Part shown: in pieces, positions 8,629-17,163 of the stretch
Numbering within the stretch: position 1 is the first letter of the stretch
How the letters are laid out: each line of letters begins with the position of its first letter
Source of the DNA: Pelistega indica
Lineage (GTDB): Bacteria > Pseudomonadota > Gammaproteobacteria > Burkholderiales > Burkholderiaceae_B
Length of the DNA stretch: 54,558 nt
NCBI RefSeq assembly: GCF_000506865.1
Contig: NZ_AYSV01000067.1
Location: 1 to 54,558, forward strand
Reading direction: 5' to 3'
Position numbers and translations under genes: made by a program
Notes under the pieces: generated by a model
The model's database searches: none
Told to the model about the DNA's origin: nothing
What the model saw: the letters and a program-made list of their open reading frames with translations, nothing else

Positions 8629-8880
8629 GCTATATGACTCTAGTGGACTAAAGGGCTAAGGTACAAAGGCAGTTAAGCACTAAGGGCACTAAGGATCCAC
8701 AATTTAACTCAGCCACTTACGTCATACTGTCGTACATAAACGACACACTATCAACTAAATGCTTCAATAACATAATTGATGACTATTTCTTGCGTATAAT
8801 GAATTTATAAGAAATCAAACTTAAAGTGATTTCTTAAGAATTTGAGCAAACAAACAGGCGAAAGCTACTGTTGGAAACAA

Positions 8881-9012
8881 GCATCAAATTATGAGTTTTT
8901 GTAGTATAAAAACATCAAAAAGTGGTTTTAAAGCGACAAAATTAGGCAAAAAAACCACAGAATGCAAACTTTCTTAACGTTGGTGCTAGTCAGTTGCTCA
9001 AAAATTTGATGC
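8881..9012 (+). promoter_or_regulatory. Structured 5' leader of the porin mRNA
   Basis: GCATCAAATT (8881-8890) and AATTTGATGC (9003-9012) are perfectly complementary. Inside them GTGGTTTT (8922-8929) pairs with AAAACCAC (8951-8958). This would fold the leader into a long closed domain ending about 100 bases before the porin start. Porin leaders are common targets of small RNAs; whether this one is transcribed is inferred. Confidence 0.45.
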
Positions 9013-9109
9013 AATAACCATAACTTCCCTTTGTGGAAAATTTTCGAGAAAGGTTGATTTACTTCTTAATCACTTTTCAGATTAATCAAAAATCTTACGG
9101 AGATTTCAA

Positions 9110-10297
9110 ATGAAAAAGACATTATTAGCTGCTGCTTTAGTTGCTGGTTTTGCTGGTGTAGCTCAAGCTGAGTCATCAGTTACATTATACGGTTTAGTTG
9201 ACGCTGGTTTAGGTTACAGCGAGAAAAAAACAACTACTGAAGGTAGTTCTACAAAATTACGTGAAATTGGTGCAGTAACCAACATTAAAAATGGTAGCCG
9301 TTGGGGTTTAAAAGGTACTGAAGACTTAGGTAACGGTACTGCTGCTATCTTCCAATTAGAATCTGGCTTCGATCCAGCAACTGGTCACTCTGAACAAGCT
9401 GAAACATCAACACTAACAGTAAAAGATAAAGCAGGAAACGAAGTTGGTACAACAAAAGTTAAACAAGGTCGTTTATTCGGTCGTAAAGCTATCATCGGTT
9501 TAACTGGTGAAAGCTGGGGTACATTCACAGTAGGTCGTCAATACAACGTAGCTGACGATTTAGTATCTGGTATTGATCCATTTGGTACAGGTTGGGGTAA
9601 TGCTGGTGCTGGTTCTACTTTTGGTGATTCAATCTCTGCTCGCCAAAGCCCAACATTCAAATACTTATCTCCAAACTATGACGGTTTCAAATTCGGTGTA
9701 GGTTTTGGCTATAACGACGAAAAAGAAAGTGCAAATGGCAATCAAACTGGTAAAAAATCTTCTAAAATTGCAACAGCTGGTGTTGGTTATAACAACGGTG
9801 GTTTAGAAGTTGGTGCTTCTTTTGACTACGACAGACAAAAAGCTGAAGGTGATTTAGGTGAGCAAGATCGTACAGCTAAAGCATGGACAGTAGCTGCTGC
9901 TTATGACTTTAACCCAGTTAAAGTAGCTTTGGGTTATGGTCAACAACGTGACGGCGTAATCAATGGTAAATTTGGTTTAGCTGATTCTGCTTACGGATTG
10001 AAAGCTTGGGATACGCGAGGTCTTCGTGCTCAATCTTGGTTCGGTGGTTTAACTTTCAAAGCTAGCGAAACTAGCAAAATCATCGCTGGTTACCAAGGTG
10101 GTCGTATCAAACATAACGACTTCGACGGTGTGCGTATCAATACACACGTATGGAGCTTAGGTTACCAACAAGACCTATCTAAACGTACTCACGTTTATGT
10201 GTTAGGTTCTTATGGTCAATCTAAATGGAAACAAGAAAACAATGACCAAAAAGTTCGCTTCACTCAAGCAGTTGTTGGTTTACAACACCGCTTCTAA
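9110..10297 (+). CDS. Major outer-membrane porin (Gram-negative porin family)
   Basis: A 395-residue 16-strand trimeric porin. The signal peptide ends A-Q-A at residue 20, and the mature protein starts E-S-S-V-T-L-Y-G-L-V-D-A-G-L, the betaproteobacterial porin signature. G-S-R-W-G-L-K-G-T-E-D-L-G and R-Q-Y-N follow, and the last residues G-L-Q-H-R-F end in the phenylalanine needed for assembly by the BAM complex. Codon use is highly biased (GGT, GCT, AAC), consistent with strong expression. The RBS is GGAG before the ATG, after a long leader. Monocistronic, with its own terminator. Confidence 0.95.
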   Translation: MKKTLLAAALVAGFAGVAQAESSVTLYGLVDAGLGYSEKKTTTEGSSTKLREIGAVTNIKNGSRWGLKGTEDLGNGTAAIFQLESGFDPATGHSEQAETSTLTVKDKAGNEVGTTKVKQGRLFGRKAIIGLTGESWGTFTVGRQYNVADDLVSGIDPFGTGWGNAGAGSTFGDSISARQSPTFKYLSPNYDGFKFGVGFGYNDEKESANGNQTGKKSSKIATAGVGYNNGGLEVGASFDYDRQKAEGDLGEQDRTAKAWTVAAAYDFNPVKVALGYGQQRDGVINGKFGLADSAYGLKAWDTRGLRAQSWFGGLTFKASETSKIIAGYQGGRIKHNDFDGVRINTHVWSLGYQQDLSKRTHVYVLGSYGQSKWKQENNDQKVRFTQAVVGLQHRF

Positions 10298-10348
10298 TTG
10301 TTTCGCATGACATAGTGCATGCTTAACAATTGCCGAAAGGCTACACAG

Positions 10349-10374
10349 CCCCCTAGCTTAGGCTAGGGGGTTTT
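10349..10374 (+). terminator. Intrinsic terminator of the porin gene
   Basis: A perfect 9-bp stem CCCCCTAGC / GCTAGGGGG with loop TTAG is followed by TTTT, about 50 bp after the stop codon. Confidence 0.92.
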
Positions 10375-10438
10375 GCTTTGTTTGTAGTAAAATAACAGTA
10401 TTTTCTAGCGTAGCTAGGGTACGAATGTTAGTCATGAT

Positions 10439-11032
10439 ATGGATTATAGTTGTCAATCTTCTGGAATAAACACTTCTTGTACGATGGTTAGTGCTAACGA
10501 CACTGTTAACATTGCTTATGCTAATAATGATGGTAGTAATGATAACGGCAGCAGTAACCATTACTATATGCGTCAGGCGTTAGAGCAAGCTTATCTTGCT
10601 TATCAGCAAGGAGAGATTCCTGTGGGTGCCGTTGTGGTTTCTGCTAATGGTGAAATCATTGGAAAAGGGTATAATCGTACTATTATGGATGCTGATCCTA
10701 CAGCACATGCCGAAATCATGGCATTACGTATGGCTGCCAAGGCAATGGGTAATTATCGCTTAACGGGCTGTAAGCTGTATGTTAGCCTAGAGCCTTGCAT
10801 GATGTGTCTAGGTGCCATATTGCATTCTCGTCTTAGTGAAATTGTTTTTGCAGCTAGAGATGTCAAAACAGGTGCTTGCGGTGGTGTGATTGATATACAT
10901 GCTAATCATCAGTTAAATCATCAAACACGCGTGAGTATGGGAATTTTGCAAGAGGAAAGCACCGCTTTGCTACGCCAATTTTTTAAAGAACGTCGACAAG
11001 GGAAAAATCATGTCAACACCAACAAAGTCTGA
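10439..11032 (+). CDS. tadA: tRNA-specific adenosine deaminase
   Basis: TadA converts adenosine 34 to inosine in the tRNA-Arg anticodon. The zinc deaminase motifs are present: H-A-E in P-T-A-H-A-E-I and P-C-M-M-C. The conserved body begins near H-Y-Y-M-R-Q-A-L. The frame is open back to ATG 10439, adding about 40 residues rich in Asn, Ser and Asp that relatives lack. ATG 10484 and ATG 10568 are alternatives; none has a clear Shine-Dalgarno, so the N-terminus is uncertain. The stop overlaps the next gene by 23 bp, implying coupled translation. Confidence 0.9.
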   Translation: MDYSCQSSGINTSCTMVSANDTVNIAYANNDGSNDNGSSNHYYMRQALEQAYLAYQQGEIPVGAVVVSANGEIIGKGYNRTIMDADPTAHAEIMALRMAAKAMGNYRLTGCKLYVSLEPCMMCLGAILHSRLSEIVFAARDVKTGACGGVIDIHANHQLNHQTRVSMGILQEESTALLRQFFKERRQGKNHVNTNKV

Positions 11033-12260
11033 TGAAAAACAATTAGAGCAACGTTTGAATGATGCTCAGATTCTTTTTGATGAGGCGGATGATGTGCCGA
11101 TTAGTAAACAGTATGACCATAAACTAGGTCTTTATTTGATTTCTCCCTCTGGTTATTTAGCTGAACCAGAGCGTCTTTATATTGCCAAGCGTAAACTAAA
11201 CTCTTTAGGTTTCAACGTCAAAATAGACAAAGCAGCAGATGGGCAGTTTTCACGTTTTGCCGCTCCAGATGAGGAGCGTGTGAAAGCATTTAATCGTGCG
11301 GCTAAAAGTAAATGTGAGATCGTGATGGCAACGCGTGGTGGTTATGGTCTCACTCGTATTTTGCACAAGATTGATTGGAAATTTCTTGAGGCAAATCCTA
11401 AGACTTATGTTGGTTATAGTGACTTTACTGCCTTTAATTTGGCACTCTTAGCGAAGACAGGCTTGCCAAGCTTTACAGGACCGAATGCTGTGGGTGATTT
11501 TGGTGGTAATGAGGTCAATGACTTAATCGCTGATATTTTTGTCGAGGTAATGCGTGGTGAGCTAGAGGTATTAAGCTTTATTTCACCTGATTCAGACCCT
11601 GTGGATGCAGAGGGCATTTTATGGGGAGGTAATCTGGCTATGGTTGCCTCTTTGGTGGGGACCCCCTATTTGCCGGCTATTAAAAAAGGGATTTTATTTT
11701 TAGAAGATGTGAGTGAGCATCCTTATCGGATTGAGAGATTATTGACTCAATTACTGCATGCAGGCATTCTAGAAAAGCAGAAAGCGATTGTATTAGGTGA
11801 TTTTACAGATTACAAAATCACTAAAACGGACCATGGATTTGATATGCCAGATGTCATTAAATGGTTGCGTAGCCAGATTAATATACCAATTATCACAGGA
11901 TTACCTTATGGGCATGGCGAGATGCGTGTGACCCTTCCTATAGGGAAAAAAGTAGGTATTGCAACAGAAGATGGGATGGCATATCTAGTTATTGATAAGC
12001 ACGATCATGAGCATGAAGTATATGAGGGTAATTATGCTCAAACAACAGAGGCATCATCTATAGATGAAGATTATCCTATCTCTGATAATGAGGTTGAAGA
12101 GGCAGAGACACAGCCTGTAGGTAAAAAATCTAAAAAAAGTGATAAAAAATCAGCTATGGCTACTGATGATACACGTAATGAATCGGAAGAGTTTATCAAA
12201 GAGAAAAGCAAAAAAGATAAATCATCAAAGCAGCACAAAAAGTCTAAGAAGAATAAGTGA
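11010..12260 (+). CDS. ldcA: Muramoyltetrapeptide (LD-) carboxypeptidase, peptidase S66
   Basis: This protein removes the terminal D-Ala from murein tetrapeptides during cell-wall recycling in the cytoplasm. The S66 catalytic triad is visible: Ser137 in G-Y-S-D, Glu232 in L-F-L-E-D, and His302 in G-L-P-Y-G-H-G. The oxyanion region A-T-R-G-G-Y-G lies at 107-113. After residue about 330 there is an unusual 85-residue tail, first acidic then Lys/Ser-rich (K-K-S-K-K repeats), not found in ordinary LdcA. Overlaps tadA by 23 bp. Confidence 0.9.
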   Translation: MSTPTKSDEKQLEQRLNDAQILFDEADDVPISKQYDHKLGLYLISPSGYLAEPERLYIAKRKLNSLGFNVKIDKAADGQFSRFAAPDEERVKAFNRAAKSKCEIVMATRGGYGLTRILHKIDWKFLEANPKTYVGYSDFTAFNLALLAKTGLPSFTGPNAVGDFGGNEVNDLIADIFVEVMRGELEVLSFISPDSDPVDAEGILWGGNLAMVASLVGTPYLPAIKKGILFLEDVSEHPYRIERLLTQLLHAGILEKQKAIVLGDFTDYKITKTDHGFDMPDVIKWLRSQINIPIITGLPYGHGEMRVTLPIGKKVGIATEDGMAYLVIDKHDHEHEVYEGNYAQTTEASSIDEDYPISDNEVEEAETQPVGKKSKKSDKKSAMATDDTRNESEEFIKEKSKKDKSSKQHKKSKKNK

Positions 12261-12322
12261 GGATGTGACAAGGTATAGATAGGCGTAGGGAAGGTGGTAA
12301 AGACAACTATAGGAGAGACTTA

Positions 12323-12679
12323 ATGAAGCAACACAGTCAAAAGCTCTTAACATTGTTATTGGTGACAAGCTTAGTCACCGCTATGCCGTCTGCTCATGCT
12401 ATTAAGTTATATGGTCAGTTTGATCAAGGGCTTAGCTACCAACATCAGAGTAGACAAGGGCAAGTGAATGGCATTCCCTTTTCTACTAATCAGCATAGCA
12501 TTGGCGTACAGTCTTTCAAAGACCAAAGTTATGTCGGTATTTATGCCGAAGAGCCACTTGGCAAGGGAAATAAAGTCTTTATCCAATTAGAGCATGAACT
12601 TGGTGACTTTACGCCGTCAGGGCTTTCACCTAAAGGCGGCGAGGTCTTTGATAAAGCTGTGATTGGTATAGGTGGATAG
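12323..12679 (+). pseudogene. Truncated porin (N-terminal fragment)
   Basis: The 118-residue frame has a signal peptide (cleavage after A-H-A, about residue 26) and mature start I-K-L-Y-G-Q-F-D-Q-G-L, then V-G-I-Y-A-E-E-P-L-G-K-G and F-D-K-A-V-I-G. This matches roughly the first third of a Gram-negative porin. It stops where the intact porin continues with W-G-T-F-T-V-G-R-Q, and no other frame downstream (12680-12743) restores it, so this is a true truncation rather than a one-base frameshift. It has an RBS (AGGAGAG) and may still be translated. A remnant of a second porin gene is the simplest reading. Confidence 0.75.
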
Positions 12680-12743
12680 TTCTCTTTCTATTACTGTAAT
12701 CACATAGTCAATGTTAGAGAATTTTTCTCAGGACAAGGGGAAG

Positions 12744-12998
12744 TTATTTTTTCTGTTGCTGTAATAGCTTAAACTTTTCCATTAATTGCTCTGGTGTTTC
12801 ATTCCACTCAGGGTGGGGTGAAATACAGTCTACAGGACAAACTGCCATACACTGTGGCTCGTCATGATGCCCTACACACTCAGTGCATTTTTCTGGTTCA
12901 ATGATATAAATTTCTGGTCCCATGTAAATGGCATCATTGGGGCATTGCGGTTCACAAACATCACAGTTGATACATTCTTCACTAATAGTTAATGCCAT
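12744..12998 (-). CDS. YfhL-family 2[4Fe-4S] ferredoxin
   Basis: An 84-residue ferredoxin with two cluster motifs: C-I-N-C-D-V-C-E-P-Q-C-P and C-T-E-C-V-G-H-H-D-E-P-Q-C-M-A-V-C-P. The eight-residue gap between the second and third cysteine of the second motif marks the YfhL/alvin-type group. It is an electron carrier in the cytoplasm with unknown partner. It is 15 bp downstream of coaD on the same strand, an arrangement common in beta- and gammaproteobacteria. Confidence 0.93.
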   Translation of the reverse strand: MALTISEECINCDVCEPQCPNDAIYMGPEIYIIEPEKCTECVGHHDEPQCMAVCPVDCISPHPEWNETPEQLMEKFKLLQQQKK

Positions 12999-13013
12999 GG
13001 TACTACCTTAAGA

Positions 13014-13529
<516 letters not shown>

Positions 13530-13559
13530 TTAAGCTTTGTTAATACTTTATTATAAACC

Positions 13560-14162
13560 TTATTCAGATGTTTCATATTGAAATAGATGAAAATAAACCA
13601 TACCCGCTTTAGAAGAACGAATACAAGTAAAAGGAGCTTCAAGGGTTTGTGCCTTTTCTGATTCAATATAGACTAATCCATTAGGTTTAAGAATCTGTGG
13701 TAAAAAAGGTTTGACTTGCTCAAGTAAAGTCGTGTTAAAGGGAGGGTCTAATAAGACTAAGTCAAAACGCGATGCATCCATACGATTAAGAACAAGCATG
13801 GCATCATGACTATGAATACGCACAGTGGTTAAATTATATTTATCGCGAATAGTACGCAAGTGTCGCAATGCCTCAGGATTAGACTCTACCATTTGAACAT
13901 GACCAACACCTCGAGATGCCGCTTCAAAGCCTAATGCCCCAGACCCTGCGAATAAATCTAATACCGATTTATCGTGATATTGTCCTTGCCAGAGGTGATG
14001 TATCCAGTTGTATAAGGTTTCACGGACACGATCAGGTGTTGGGCGTAAACCGGGGACATTAGCTACAGGAATAAGCGTGCGTTTTAACTCTCCTCCAATA
14101 ATACGCACTTTGGTAGTGGGATTGTTGGGGGAAGGTTTGCTAGAGGGGTGGTGTTGCTTCAT
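13560..14162 (-). CDS. rsmD: 16S rRNA (guanine(966)-N2)-methyltransferase
   Basis: RsmD methylates G966 of 16S rRNA. It shows R-I-I-G-G near the N-terminus, R-P-T-P-D-R-V-R-E-T-L-Y-N-W, the SAM-binding D-L-F-A-G-S-G-A-L-G-F-E-A, and the catalytic L-D-P-P-F. Length 200 is normal. First gene of rsmD-coaD-ferredoxin. The 246-bp stretch upstream of it contains no gene that I can see. Confidence 0.94.
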   Translation of the reverse strand: MKQHHPSSKPSPNNPTTKVRIIGGELKRTLIPVANVPGLRPTPDRVRETLYNWIHHLWQGQYHDKSVLDLFAGSGALGFEAASRGVGHVQMVESNPEALRHLRTIRDKYNLTTVRIHSHDAMLVLNRMDASRFDLVLLDPPFNTTLLEQVKPFLPQILKPNGLVYIESEKAQTLEAPFTCIRSSKAGMVYFHLFQYETSE

Positions 14163-14408
14163 ACTTAATAAAATTTTATAGATAAGGTATTATAATCCCT
14201 CAATCTGAGAATAAGCTCTTTTTTGATGTTGTGACGAGTAGTCTTTCAGAGTAATTGTTACTTAGTTAGTTAAGTAGTTAATATTCGACTAAATCCTTGC
14301 AGACAGAAAACTTTAGAGCTTTACTTTATTGGCGATGTGATGGATACCACGGGGGAGTTAGTAGGCTAGAAGTATTATCATCAGTGCATAGGTATGGCAA
14401 TTTTATAC

Positions 14409-14792
14409 TTATATTTCCATTTCTGGATCTGGCGGAGTTTGATGTAGCGACTTAACTAGCTTATTAATGACAATTTGTAAATCGGGAATATCTGTTTTAG
14501 CAGTAGCATAAATTAATGTTAAGCTGACATCTTCATATTGATGAGTAATAAAATTTCTCATGGTTTTTGATAGTTTAAAAATCTCTTCAATATCTTTAAA
14601 TTTATCCTTTTGATTTAGAAGTCTACCTGCATTTTCACCAAGAATAATAAAATTTAGCTGGGTTGCTTGTCGTTTAGCTTTATCTTTAACAAATGCTTCA
14701 TAGGTTAAATTATGAGTATGTTCTAAAATATCATTTATAGCTTGTTGCATATACTGTAAATAGATTAAGCTTTTATCATTATCTAAACTCAT
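14409..14792 (-). CDS. hepT: HepT-like HEPN-domain toxin (DUF86)
   Basis: A 127-residue HEPN protein with the R-x4-H-x-Y motif (Arg79, His84, Tyr86). HepT toxins are HEPN RNases silenced when their partner MntA adds nucleotides to the motif tyrosine; all three residues are present. Its start overlaps the mntA stop by 4 bp (ATGA), so the pair is coupled. It sits beside an IS200/IS605 element, in an accessory pocket between rsmD and ftsY. Confidence 0.88.
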   Translation of the reverse strand: MSLDNDKSLIYLQYMQQAINDILEHTHNLTYEAFVKDKAKRQATQLNFIILGENAGRLLNQKDKFKDIEEIFKLSKTMRNFITHQYEDVSLTLIYATAKTDIPDLQIVINKLVKSLHQTPPDPEMEI

Positions 14793-15085
14793 AGCAATAT
14801 CGTCTCATTATTGATTTTTTCACTAAGCTTTCCTTTAAAGCTATGGGAGTCAATTAAATCAATTTTGAGTTGTGGAAACAACTCTTCTAAATCATTTTGC
14901 AAGCGAGCTATAGCAAATAGACTAGTGAAAGGTTTGATATCAACTAAAATATCTAAATCACTTCCTTCATGGTCATCACCTCGGGCAACTGAGCCAAAAA
15001 TTCTAGGGTTAATTGCAAAAGGGTAACGAGAAAATATCCTTTTAAGATCTTGCATTTTCTCAGCAAGTAGAAGGGATGGTTTCAT
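14789..15085 (-). CDS. mntA: MntA-like nucleotidyltransferase antitoxin
   Basis: A 98-residue minimal nucleotidyltransferase. The G-S-x10-D-x-D motif is complete: Gly31-Ser32 and Asp43-x-Asp45. MntA-type antitoxins modify the HEPN toxin encoded next to them. GGAGG lies 8 bases before the ATG. Its promoter is visible just upstream. Same-strand partner hepT overlaps its 3' end. Confidence 0.88.
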   Translation of the reverse strand: MKPSLLLAEKMQDLKRIFSRYPFAINPRIFGSVARGDDHEGSDLDILVDIKPFTSLFAIARLQNDLEELFPQLKIDLIDSHSFKGKLSEKINNETILL

Positions 15086-15106
15086 ATATAGCCTCCACTT
15101 TAAGCT

Positions 15107-15145
15107 GTACTCGTATTAGTATACCCGAATAAAAATACTTACCAA
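15107..15145 (-). promoter_or_regulatory. Promoter and possible operator of mntA-hepT
   Basis: Read on the minus strand: -35 TTGGTA (15145-15140), 16-bp spacer, -10 TATACT (15123-15118). An imperfect dyad with GTATAC and GTAC ends spans 15107-15124 over the -10, a likely site for autoregulation. Confidence 0.5.
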
Positions 15146-15187
15146 AGCCCATATATAGTCATTTTTATCAGTCCGTGCCGTAAAACC

Positions 15188-15203
15188 CCGTCCTTCAGGG
15201 CGG
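15188..15203. repeat. Left-end hairpin of the IS200/IS605 element
   Basis: CCGTCC / GGGCGG with loop TTCA (one G-U pair). Such subterminal hairpins are the TnpA recognition structures in this family. Confidence 0.6.
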
Positions 15204-15243
15204 AGATATAAGGCACAAACGCCGTTAGCCGTTTCAAACCTAA

Positions 15244-15661
15244 CTAATCAGGTGTTTGTTGTTGCTCGATATATTGACGAATAATCGAAATCGGTGCACC
15301 ACCGCAACTGCCTGCAAAATAAGATGGTGACCAAAGCTGATTACCCCAGAGTTTTTTGCGGATGCTCAGGTAGTTTTTCTTTCTAATCATTCGGCTTGAC
15401 ACACCTTTTAAGCTGTTCGTCAGCGTAGATACCACCACTTTAGGTGGGTATTCAACAAGTAAATGAACGTGATCGTCTTCACCATCAAACTCGACGAGTT
15501 TCGCTTCAAAATCATTGCAGACACTTTCAAAAATCAATCTAAGATTGTCTAAGATCGCTTTTGTGAAAACATTACGGCGGTATTTTGTTACAAAGACTAA
15601 GTGAACGTGCATATTAAAACACACAATGTCCTCCGTGTCTAATTTCAGTTTCTTTTTTCAT
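15244..15661 (-). pseudogene. tnpA: IS200/IS605 Y1 transposase TnpA, frameshifted
   Basis: The main frame (15624 to 15244, GTG or internal ATG 15612 as start) has the HUH motif H-V-H (52-54), the catalytic tyrosine in I-I-R-Q-Y-I-E (Tyr118) and N-M-H-V-H-L-V-F-V-T-K-Y. The natural N-terminus is encoded from ATG 15661 (M-K-K-E-T-E-I-R-H-G-G-H-C-V-F) and is joined to it only if one base is removed from the four-A run at 15616-15619. As read, the upstream frame stops at once. Restart at the GTG would keep the active site, so residual activity is possible. Confidence 0.8.
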
Positions 15662-15709
15662 AGACTAAGTGTAGAATGTAGGAAAAAAATCACATTCTAA
15701 ACCTTGTCA

Positions 15710-17013
15710 ATGCAGTTACGCAAAGCCTTTAAGTTCGAGATAATGCCAAATGGCGAGCAAATCCGCAGCATTAAACAGTTCTGTGGTTGTTCTCGTTTTG
15801 TATTTAATCGGGCGTTGGCTTGGCAAAATGAGCAGTACGAGCAAGATAACAACTTCAGTTTAGTTACACTAAAATCGCTAATCTGCTTCCCCAATGGAAA
15901 AAAGAGCTACAGTGGCTCAAAGAATGCCATTCCCAAGTGCTTCAACAGTCGTTAAAAGACTTGGAAAGTGCGTTTAAAAACTTTTTTCAACAGTGTGCCG
16001 ATTTCCCAAAATTCAAGAAAAAAGGCTTAAAAGAGAGCTTTCGCTTTCCGCAAGGTTGCAAACTTGAGCAACAAAATAACCGCTTGTATCTGCCCAAAAT
16101 TGGCTGGGTTCGCTATCGTAATAGTCGTGATGTCGTGGGTGAAATCAAAAACGTCACCGTTAGCCAAAAGTGTGGTCGCTTTTTTGTGAGTATTCAAACC
16201 GAATTTGAATATAAAATACCGACACATAAAGGCGGTGAAATCGGCATAGATATGGGTATTATTCGTTTCGCCACGCTTTCAAGCGGAGAGTTTTTTGAAC
16301 CATTAAATGCGTTTAAAACCTATAAAGGTAAGTTAGCAAAACTTCAACGCCAACTTAAAAACAAGGTTAAATTTAGCCGAAATTGGCAGAAATTAAAGGC
16401 GAAAATTGCCAACTTACACCATAAAATCGCAAACTGCCGTAAAGACTTTTTGCACCAAACTTCAAGCAAAATCAGCAAAAACCACGCTATGATCTATGTT
16501 GAAGATTTACAGGTGTCGACTATGTCAACATCAGCCAAAGGCGATGCTGAACAACCTGGCAAAAATGTCAAACAAAAATCAGGTTTAAACCGAGCGATAC
16601 TCGATCAATCTTGGTTTGAGTTCCGCCGTCAGTTAGACTACAAAACGCAATGGCAGGGTGGTTTTTTAGTAGCTGTTCCACCGCAAAACACAAGCCGAAC
16701 TTGTCCTTGTTGTGGTCATATAGCCAAAGAAAATCGCCAAACGCAAGCCAGTTTTGAATGCGTAGAATGTGGCTACACAGAAAATGTCGATGTGGTTGGG
16801 GCATTAAATGTATTAGAGCGTGGACGAGCAATCGTTCACGCATCAACTATCAGGGCAGGACATGTCCGCAGAGCTTGTGAAGTGAACTTCATTGGAGGTC
16901 AGCAACAAGAACCCACCGAAAGTAGCTCATTGCTTGCAATGGGAGCTAGTAGGAATCCCCGTCCTTTGGTGCGGGGAGGATGTCAACCTATCAGCAGGCT
17001 TCTGTTAGTGTAA
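15710..17013 (+). pseudogene. tnpB: TnpB RNA-guided nuclease (IS200/IS605 orfB), frameshifted
   Basis: Frame one (15710-15955) encodes M-Q-L-R-K-A-F-K-F-E-I-M-P-N and the N-terminal domain; the rest is in another frame that joins near 15859 if one T is restored (T3 to T4), giving F-S-F-S-Y-T-K-I-A-N-L-L-P-Q-W. The second part (nominal start 15937) keeps the RuvC residues (Asp in G-I-D-M-G, Glu in Y-V-E-D-L, Asp in N-V-D-V-V-G-A-L-N) and the zinc ribbon C-P-C-C-G...C-V-E-C-G. TnpB cuts DNA guided by a right-end RNA. The reading frame runs past the element's right end and stops at 17013 in flanking DNA. Confidence 0.82.
16880..16986 (+). ncRNA. Probable omega RNA region at the TnpB 3' end
   Basis: In IS200/IS605 elements the TnpB guide RNA overlaps the tnpB 3' end and runs to the right end. 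Here AGCTC / GAGCT with ATTGC / GCAAT (16924-16947) and CCCCG / CGGGG (16957-16976) form hairpins just before the end at about 16986; the guide would be the adjacent flank starting near 16987. Position is by analogy. Confidence 0.4.
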
Positions 17014-17163
17014 GTATAGTAATCTCATAATTACTCCTCCAGCTCAGGAGATTCTTGATTTAACAATAATCTAACGTATTATAATAATCAGCATATCTGA
17101 TTCCTTATGAAGTAAGGTTAAAATACTGGTTATTAGTAAAGTTTTTGAGAGAGAGTAAACACT

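Larger units (their letters stand above)
8097..9109. other. 1-kb gene-free region upstream of the major porin
   Basis: I see no credible coding frame on either strand. It is very A/T-rich and holds two tandem repeat clusters (8419-8450 and 8584-8628), a possible -10 box TATAAT near 8797, and a long leader with inverted repeats (8881-9012) before the porin. Part of it probably is the porin's promoter and 5' untranslated region; the left half remains unexplained. Confidence 0.6.
15175..16986. mobile_element. IS200/IS605-family element with divergent tnpA and tnpB (decayed)
   Basis: tnpA (minus) and tnpB (plus) diverge, as in the IS605/IS608 group. The left end carries a subterminal hairpin (CCGTCC-TTCA-GGGCGG, 15188-15203); the right end carries one at 16957-16976 (CCCCG...CGGGG) followed by GGATGTCAA, typical of the family. 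These ends lack terminal inverted repeats and target duplications, as expected for single-strand transposition. Exact boundaries are estimates. Both genes contain one-base frameshifts. Confidence 0.82.

Noticed and set aside
12660-12743. Frameshift as the cause of the short porin frame
   Set aside because: No other frame downstream continues the porin sequence, so it is a truncation.
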